A stretch of DNA of 9,901 nucleotides, taken from contig DTXR01000737.1 of assembly GCA_012962365.1 (NCBI GenBank), positions 1-9,901 on the forward strand. The letters run 5' to 3'. The DNA comes from Chromatiaceae bacterium (GTDB lineage Bacteria; Pseudomonadota; Gammaproteobacteria; Chromatiales; Chromatiaceae). The notes under the pieces are model-generated. The model worked only from the letters and a program-made list of their open reading frames with translations. It was not told the DNA's origin and searched no databases. A program made the position numbers and the translations under genes. Positions 6,530-9,901 of this stretch are shown one piece after another. How positions within the stretch are numbered: position 1 is the first letter of the stretch; every line of letters begins with the position of its first letter.

Positions 6530-7071
6530 CCCTGAATGAAATGCTCCCGGTAATAGGCCAGCTCTGCGATGGACTCCCGAATGTCGTCCATGGCGAGATG
6601 TGAGCCTTTCTTGACGAAGCCCTCGACCATTCCGGGTGACCAGCGCTTGGCCAGTTCTTTGAGCGTACTCACGTCCAGATTCCGGTAGTGGAAAAACGCT
6701 TCCAGCGTCGGCATCAGGCGCGCCATGAAGCGCCGGTCCTGGCAAATGCTGTTGCCACACATAGGAGAAGCGCCAGGCTCCACCCATTCACGCAGGAAGG
6801 ACAGGGTTTCCTCTTCTGCCCGCGCTGCATCATGGCTGCTGTTCCTGACCCGCTCCACCAGCCCTGATTCACCGTGCTGCCGCGTATTCCACTCATCCAT
6901 ACCAGCAAGAACATCTTCCGGCTGAAAAATTGCCAGCTCCGGCCCCTCGGCCAGAATATTCAACTCGGAATCGGTGACGATGGTGGCTATCTCGATGATC
7001 AGATCGTTGTCCGTATCCAAACCGGTCATTTCCAGATCTATCCAAACCAGATTGTCCTTTGAAACAGGCAT
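6526..7071 (-). CDS. orn: Oligoribonuclease
   Basis: Orn is a 3'-5' exoribonuclease of the DEDDh family that degrades RNA dinucleotides, including pGpG from cyclic-di-GMP breakdown, and is essential in many gammaproteobacteria. The start at 7071 gives 181 residues, the E. coli length, and has GAGG (7078-7081) 6 bases upstream; an in-frame ATG at 7104 would add 11 residues and is less likely. Catalytic residues are visible: Asp12 and Glu14 ([10 protein letters not shown]), Asp112 (QDRRF), and His158 with Asp163 ([20 protein letters not shown]). The stretch [11 protein letters not shown] has Cys110 where E. coli has Gly, a mild change. The 3' end overlaps bamE tail to tail. In E. coli orn is next to rsgA; here two genes lie between them. 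Confidence 0.96.
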   Translation of the reverse strand: MPVSKDNLVWIDLEMTGLDTDNDLIIEIATIVTDSELNILAEGPELAIFQPEDVLAGMDEWNTRQHGESGLVERVRNSSHDAARAEEETLSFLREWVEPGASPMCGNSICQDRRFMARLMPTLEAFFHYRNLDVSTLKELAKRWSPGMVEGFVKKGSHLAMDDIRESIAELAYYREHFIQG

Positions 7072-7077
7072 GAGGCA

Positions 7078-7081
7078 CCTC
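7078..7081 (-). promoter_or_regulatory. orn ribosome-binding site deciding the start
   Basis: GAGG on the minus strand, within CGAGGTG, lies 6 bases before the ATG at 7071. It supports the 181-residue Orn rather than the version starting at 7104. Confidence 0.65.
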
Positions 7082-7101
7082 GCTAAATGAAAAAATTGCT
7101 G

Positions 7102-7138
7102 CATTTTACGACATGCCCGGCAAGGAATGCGTAAAATG
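7102..7138. repeat. 9-bp inverted repeat spanning the orn/protease divergent promoters
   Basis: CATTTTACG (7102-7110) and CGTAAAATG (7130-7138) are perfect inverted copies separated by 19 bases. Each arm contains TAAAAT on the strand reading outward from the centre, so the arms double as -10-like hexamers for orn (minus) and the protease gene (plus). A small inner dyad, TGCC C GGCA (7114-7122), lies between them. The layout resembles an operator or a mirror-symmetric divergent promoter pair; the binding protein is unknown. Confidence 0.6.
7108..7137 (+). promoter_or_regulatory. Probable promoter of the M48 protease-cytochrome-rsgA run
   Basis: The -35 ACGACA (7108-7113, four of six matches) is followed by an 18-base spacer and the -10 TAAAAT (7132-7137, five of six). 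Transcription would start near 7144, leaving a leader of about 24 bases. That leader is pyrimidine rich and has no visible Shine-Dalgarno sequence. Confidence 0.45.
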
Positions 7139-7167
7139 GTATTTTTCGTTTTCTACTTTCTATCTTG

Positions 7168-8412
7168 ATGAACGACTTTACCTGGATATTCCTTTTCCTG
7201 CTCACCGGCGGGCTCGCGCTGGAACTTTGGCTGCTGTGGCGGCAGGCGGTTTCCGTGCGCACACACCGTGGCCGGGTGCCGGAGGCATTCGCGGAAAAGA
7301 TCAGCCTGCAGCAACACCGCAAGGCCGCCAGCTACACCTTGGAGAACATTCGACTGGAAAGCGCCAGTTTGCTTTTTGGTGTTTTTCTCTTACTCGCTTT
7401 CACCCTAGGCGGCGGCCTGAACTGGCTGGATGCCCGGTGGCAGTCTCTGGAGATCGACCCACTGTGGCAAGGCACCGGCTTGCTGCTTTCGGTGCTGGCC
7501 GTCTCCACGTTGCTTGAACTTCCCCTCAGCGGGTGGCGAACGTTTGTTATCGAAGAGAAGTTCGGCTTCAATCGAACTACGCCAGGCCGGTTTCTGCTGG
7601 ATCACTTGCTGCAGCTGACCCTGATGCTGGCCATCACCACACCGCTGGTCGCTACCATCCTGTGGTTGATGGACAAGGCTGGAGGCGCTTGGTGGATAGG
7701 CGCCTGGATGGTCTGGATGGGCTTTACCCTGTTTTTTACCTGGGCCTATCCCAGTGTGATTGCGCCTTTGTTCAACAAGTTCAGCCCTTTGCAGGATCTG
7801 TCGCTCAAAGAGCGCCTGGAAGACCTGCTGCTGCGTTGTGGATTCAACAGCAACGGCATGTTCGTCATGGACGGTTCAAAGCGCTCCAGCCATGGAAATG
7901 CCTATTTCAGCGGCTTTGGAAAAAACAAACGCATCGTATTCTTCGACACCCTGTTGAACAGCCTCGAAGCAGATGAGATCGAAGCCGTGCTGGCCCATGA
8001 GCTGGGACATTTCAAGCGCAGACATGTGCTCAAGATGATGCTCACCATGGCGATTATTTCCTTGCTGGGGCTTGCACTGCTCGGCTGGCTGATGCAGCAA
8101 GCCTGGTTTTTCGAGGGGTTGGGTGCGCACAGTCATAGCCACGCCATGGCATTGGCCCTATTTTTGCTGGTGATCCCAACATTTACCACTTTTTTTACGC
8201 CGATATTTTCCTCGCTGTCACGCAAACACGAATTCGAGGCGGACAGTTATGCAGCCCAGCAATCCAATGCCGCCGCATTGATCAGCGGCCTGGTGAAGAT
8301 GTACCGGGACAACGCAAGCACCCTCACCCCTGACCCATTGTATTCAGCCTTTCACCACAGCCATCCGCCGGCTACCGTGCGCATTGCTCATTTATCCTCT
8401 AAACTCAAATAA
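7168..8412 (+). CDS. M48 family membrane metalloprotease, Ste24/CAAX-protease-1 type
   Basis: This is a zinc metalloprotease embedded in the inner membrane, related to eukaryotic Ste24 and more distantly to HtpX. The 414-residue product has the catalytic HELGH at 277-281 and the third-ligand motif ExxxD at Glu355-Asp359. Ste24 hallmarks include FVIEEKFGFNRTTP, WAYPSVIAPLFNKF, SSHGNAYFSGFGKNKRIVFF and the C-terminal HHSHPPATVRIAHL. Hydrophobic segments lie near 5-24, 65-86, 102-119, 145-168, 174-200, 290-309 and 325-348, as expected for the multi-pass Ste24 fold. The start is ATG at 7168, with a TTG just before it; no ribosome site is visible for either. Bacteria generally do not prenylate CAAX proteins, so the natural substrates are unknown; membrane protein quality control is an inference from HtpX. 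The gene leads a run with the cytochrome (24-base gap) and rsgA. Confidence 0.93.
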   Translation: MNDFTWIFLFLLTGGLALELWLLWRQAVSVRTHRGRVPEAFAEKISLQQHRKAASYTLENIRLESASLLFGVFLLLAFTLGGGLNWLDARWQSLEIDPLWQGTGLLLSVLAVSTLLELPLSGWRTFVIEEKFGFNRTTPGRFLLDHLLQLTLMLAITTPLVATILWLMDKAGGAWWIGAWMVWMGFTLFFTWAYPSVIAPLFNKFSPLQDLSLKERLEDLLLRCGFNSNGMFVMDGSKRSSHGNAYFSGFGKNKRIVFFDTLLNSLEADEIEAVLAHELGHFKRRHVLKMMLTMAIISLLGLALLGWLMQQAWFFEGLGAHSHSHAMALALFLLVIPTFTTFFTPIFSSLSRKHEFEADSYAAQQSNAAALISGLVKMYRDNASTLTPDPLYSAFHHSHPPATVRIAHLSSKLK

Positions 8413-8436
8413 CCGACAAGACACAGGCCAGAACAT

Positions 8437-8715
8437 ATGAAACTGCAATTGAGCTTTGTCACCCTGATCCTGCTTTTCGCCACAGGCGCCAGCGCCTCTG
8501 AGGATTTCCAGGCAGAAAAATTCCACCAGACCAGTTGTACCGGTTGCCATGACAGCAGCGTCTATACGCGCAAGAAACGCCGCGTCAACTCCCTGCCCCG
8601 ACTTGAGTCGCAGGTACGTATGTGTGATGCAAACCTCGGCAAAAAGCTATTTGACGATGATATTCACTCCCTCACCAATTACCTGAATGACAACTACTAT
8701 CACTTCGGCAAATAA
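8437..8715 (+). CDS. Small exported monohaem cytochrome c
   Basis: The 92-residue product begins with a signal peptide (MKLQLSFVTLILLFATGASA), probably cut after residue 20, which sends it to the periplasm. One haem-binding motif, CTGCH (Cys34, Cys37, His38), follows. The remaining ~55 residues contain a basic patch (TRKKRR, 44-49), a Met62-Cys63 pair and an aromatic C-terminus (NDNYYHF). The sixth haem ligand is not obvious: Met62, His77 and His89 are all candidates. At about 72 residues when mature it is short for a class I cytochrome c. It lies 24 bases after the protease and 9 before rsgA, so it is probably co-transcribed with both. Its ribosome site is weak. An electron carrier role is inferred from the fold only; no partner is encoded here. 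Confidence 0.85.
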   Translation: MKLQLSFVTLILLFATGASASEDFQAEKFHQTSCTGCHDSSVYTRKKRRVNSLPRLESQVRMCDANLGKKLFDDDIHSLTNYLNDNYYHFGK

Positions 8716-8724
8716 ACAAGGCTG

Positions 8725-9732
8725 ATGGCACAGCGGCGCCTTACCAACAAGCAGCGTCAGCGTATCGCCAAACTTCAGGAAGATCGTCAGAAACGACTTT
8801 CCAAACGCGTCGAACAAGCGCTGCTTGCCGCCGAAGACAGTGACACACGCCAGGGCCGGGTGATCAGCAGGCACGGACAACACCTGCTCGTTCGGGATGA
8901 GCAGGGAAAGAAGCATCATTGCCTGTTTCGCCAGAATCTTGGCGAGATCGTCTGCGGAGACCGGGTTCTCTGGCAATCGGCCAGCAACGACCAGGGGGTC
9001 GTCGTCTCCCTGCTCCCCAGAGACACCGTATTGTCTCGGCCGGACTACAGTGGCCGGGACAAACCCCTCGCCGCCAATATTACCCAGCTCATCGTGGTGC
9101 TCGCCCCCAAACCAGCTCCCACGGGTTACCTTACCGATCAGTATCTGGTTGCTGCCGAGCTGATCGGCGTCAAGGCGCTCATCACGCTCAACAAGGCCGA
9201 TCTGCTCAAGGAAAACGAATGGCAGCAGTTTCTGCAGCAATTCAGCCACTACCAGGCTATCGGTTATCCGCTGGTTGGCGTCAGCGCCCACAAGGAACAT
9301 GGCCTGGAGCCACTACTGCAAAAACTGGCCAATGAAACCAGCATCCTGGTGGGTCAATCAGGCGTGGGAAAATCATCCCTGATCAATGCGCTGATCCCCC
9401 ATCGGGAAGAAACCGTCGGAGAGCTGTCCCAAGCCAGTGGACTCGGTCGTCATACCACCTCCGTGGCCACACTGCATTTTCTGGATAACGGCGGAGAAAT
9501 CATCGATTCGCCTGGCGTCCGCAGCTTTCGGCTGGGGCGGATAAGCCGTCAGCAACTGGAACAGGGCTTTCGGGAGTTTACTCCTTATCTCGGAGGCTGC
9601 CAGTCCAGCAACTGCACCCATCACAGCGAACCCGGATGCCTGCTCATTGATGCAATGAAACGTGGAGACATCCACCCTGAAAGACTGAAGAACTTCCTGC
9701 ATATGGCAGAGCAGCTGGAAAAAACGCGTTAG
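8725..9732 (+). CDS. rsgA: Ribosome small-subunit biogenesis GTPase RsgA
   Basis: RsgA (YjeQ) is a GTPase that binds the immature 30S subunit and checks late maturation of the decoding site, releasing RbfA. The 335-residue length is typical. Domains run in order: a basic N-terminal tail (RRLTNKQRQRIAKLQEDRQK), an OB fold (about 42-110), then a circularly permuted GTPase domain with G4 NKAD at 156-159 before G1 GQSGVGKSS at 210-218, switch GLGRHTT, and G3 DSPG at 261-264. The C-terminal zinc knuckle has Cys292, Cys297, His299 and Cys305. The start ATG at 8725 has AAGG 3 bases before it, a short spacing. It is the last gene of the run, and a terminator follows about 80 bases later. Proximity to orn is conserved with E. 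coli, where the two are adjacent and divergent. Confidence 0.97.
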   Translation: MAQRRLTNKQRQRIAKLQEDRQKRLSKRVEQALLAAEDSDTRQGRVISRHGQHLLVRDEQGKKHHCLFRQNLGEIVCGDRVLWQSASNDQGVVVSLLPRDTVLSRPDYSGRDKPLAANITQLIVVLAPKPAPTGYLTDQYLVAAELIGVKALITLNKADLLKENEWQQFLQQFSHYQAIGYPLVGVSAHKEHGLEPLLQKLANETSILVGQSGVGKSSLINALIPHREETVGELSQASGLGRHTTSVATLHFLDNGGEIIDSPGVRSFRLGRISRQQLEQGFREFTPYLGGCQSSNCTHHSEPGCLLIDAMKRGDIHPERLKNFLHMAEQLEKTR

Positions 9733-9774
9733 CGCGAACGGAGCCGGGGAGCGTAGCTGGTCTCTATATGACTT

Positions 9775-9790
9775 TCACACAAGCGTGTGA
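9775..9790 (+). other. Small hairpin after rsgA
   Basis: TCACAC and GTGTGA form a perfect 6-bp stem around an AAGC loop, 43 bases after the rsgA stop. No T-run follows, so it is not an intrinsic terminator alone. It may protect the 3' end of the transcript. Confidence 0.4.
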
Positions 9791-9809
9791 CCATGCCGGG
9801 CGCACCATT

Positions 9810-9834
9810 AAAAAGCCCGCAAAAGCGGGCCTTT
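9810..9834. terminator. Bidirectional intrinsic terminator
   Basis: GCCCGC (9815-9820), a 4-base A loop, and GCGGGC (9825-9830) form a 6-bp GC-only stem. Rightward, from rsgA, it is followed by CTTT, a weak T tract. Leftward it is followed by five T, a textbook terminator, which suggests that a minus-strand gene to the right of the window ends here. Confidence 0.75.
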
Positions 9835-9860
9835 AGAGAACCTCTGATTAACTCCATTTT

Positions 9861-9888
9861 CGTCATCTCGGCAAATGCCGGGATCCAG
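9861..9888. repeat. Palindromic element resembling a dispersed extragenic repeat
   Basis: ATCTCGGC (9865-9872) and GCCGGGAT (9877-9884) pair over 8 bp with one G-T wobble around an AAAT loop, flanked by CGTC and CCAG. The pattern CGTCAT, GC-rich palindrome, ATCCAG is like extragenic palindromic repeats common in proteobacterial genomes (for example the dRS3 type of Neisseria). The preceding AACCTCTGATTAA (9839-9851) could be the end of a small mobile element that continues past the window. Only one copy is visible here, so repetition is inferred. Confidence 0.45.
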
Positions 9889-9901
9889 TAGAATCAACCA
9901 C

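Noticed and set aside
5921..6787. A 288-codon open frame on the minus strand over bamE and part of orn
   Set aside because: It overlaps two well-supported genes (bamE on the other strand, orn in another frame) and its translation resembles no protein family.
7072..7104. Upstream ATG at 7104 as the orn start
   Set aside because: The start at 7071 has a well-placed GAGG and gives the exact family length; the longer version would begin inside the divergent promoter region.

Overview
The window is a compact, moderately GC-rich stretch of housekeeping chromosome, most likely from a gammaproteobacterium. The evidence is a 553-residue RecN of E. coli type, an Orn of exactly E. coli length, a divergent fur/bamE pair, rsgA close to orn, and an hrcA-grpE-dnaK block beside nadK-recN. 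HrcA is absent from enteric bacteria, but this gene order is familiar from gammaproteobacteria outside the enterics (purple-sulfur or sulfur-oxidiser types, Xanthomonas-like, methanotrophs). I cannot name the genus. I see no phage, transposase, CRISPR, tRNA or rRNA gene.

Left part (1-2769, all minus strand): hrcA, grpE and the N-terminal 313 codons of dnaK, which runs off the left edge. This is the heat-shock chaperone cluster. dnaK has its own near-perfect sigma-32 promoter in the grpE-dnaK gap. I find no CIRCE operator in front of hrcA, grpE or dnaK, so HrcA probably acts elsewhere (for example on groESL).

Middle (2877-5425, plus strand): nadK and recN are translationally coupled (TGATG overlap), with a run of eight G at the junction. 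recN converges on fur (minus strand, 5429-5854) with only 3 bases between the stop codons. fur is divergent from bamE (plus strand), an outer-membrane lipoprotein gene of the BAM complex with an acidic C-terminal extension. bamE in turn converges on, and overlaps by 4 bases, orn (minus strand, oligoribonuclease).

Right part (7168-9732, plus strand): a tight three-gene run reads M48/Ste24-type membrane metalloprotease, small exported monohaem cytochrome c, and rsgA (circularly permuted GTPase of 30S subunit maturation). The orn and protease promoters face each other across a 9-bp inverted repeat whose arms carry -10-like hexamers. After rsgA comes a 169-base tail with a small hairpin, a bidirectional terminator that is stronger for leftward transcription, and at the edge a palindromic sequence that looks like a dispersed repeat.

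The genes cover protein folding under heat stress, NADP supply, recombination repair, metal regulation, envelope assembly, RNA turnover and ribosome assembly. No clearly new system is evident. The points most worth a second look are the nadK/recN G-run, the promoter-embedded inverted repeat, the small cytochrome between the protease gene and rsgA, and the terminal repeat.
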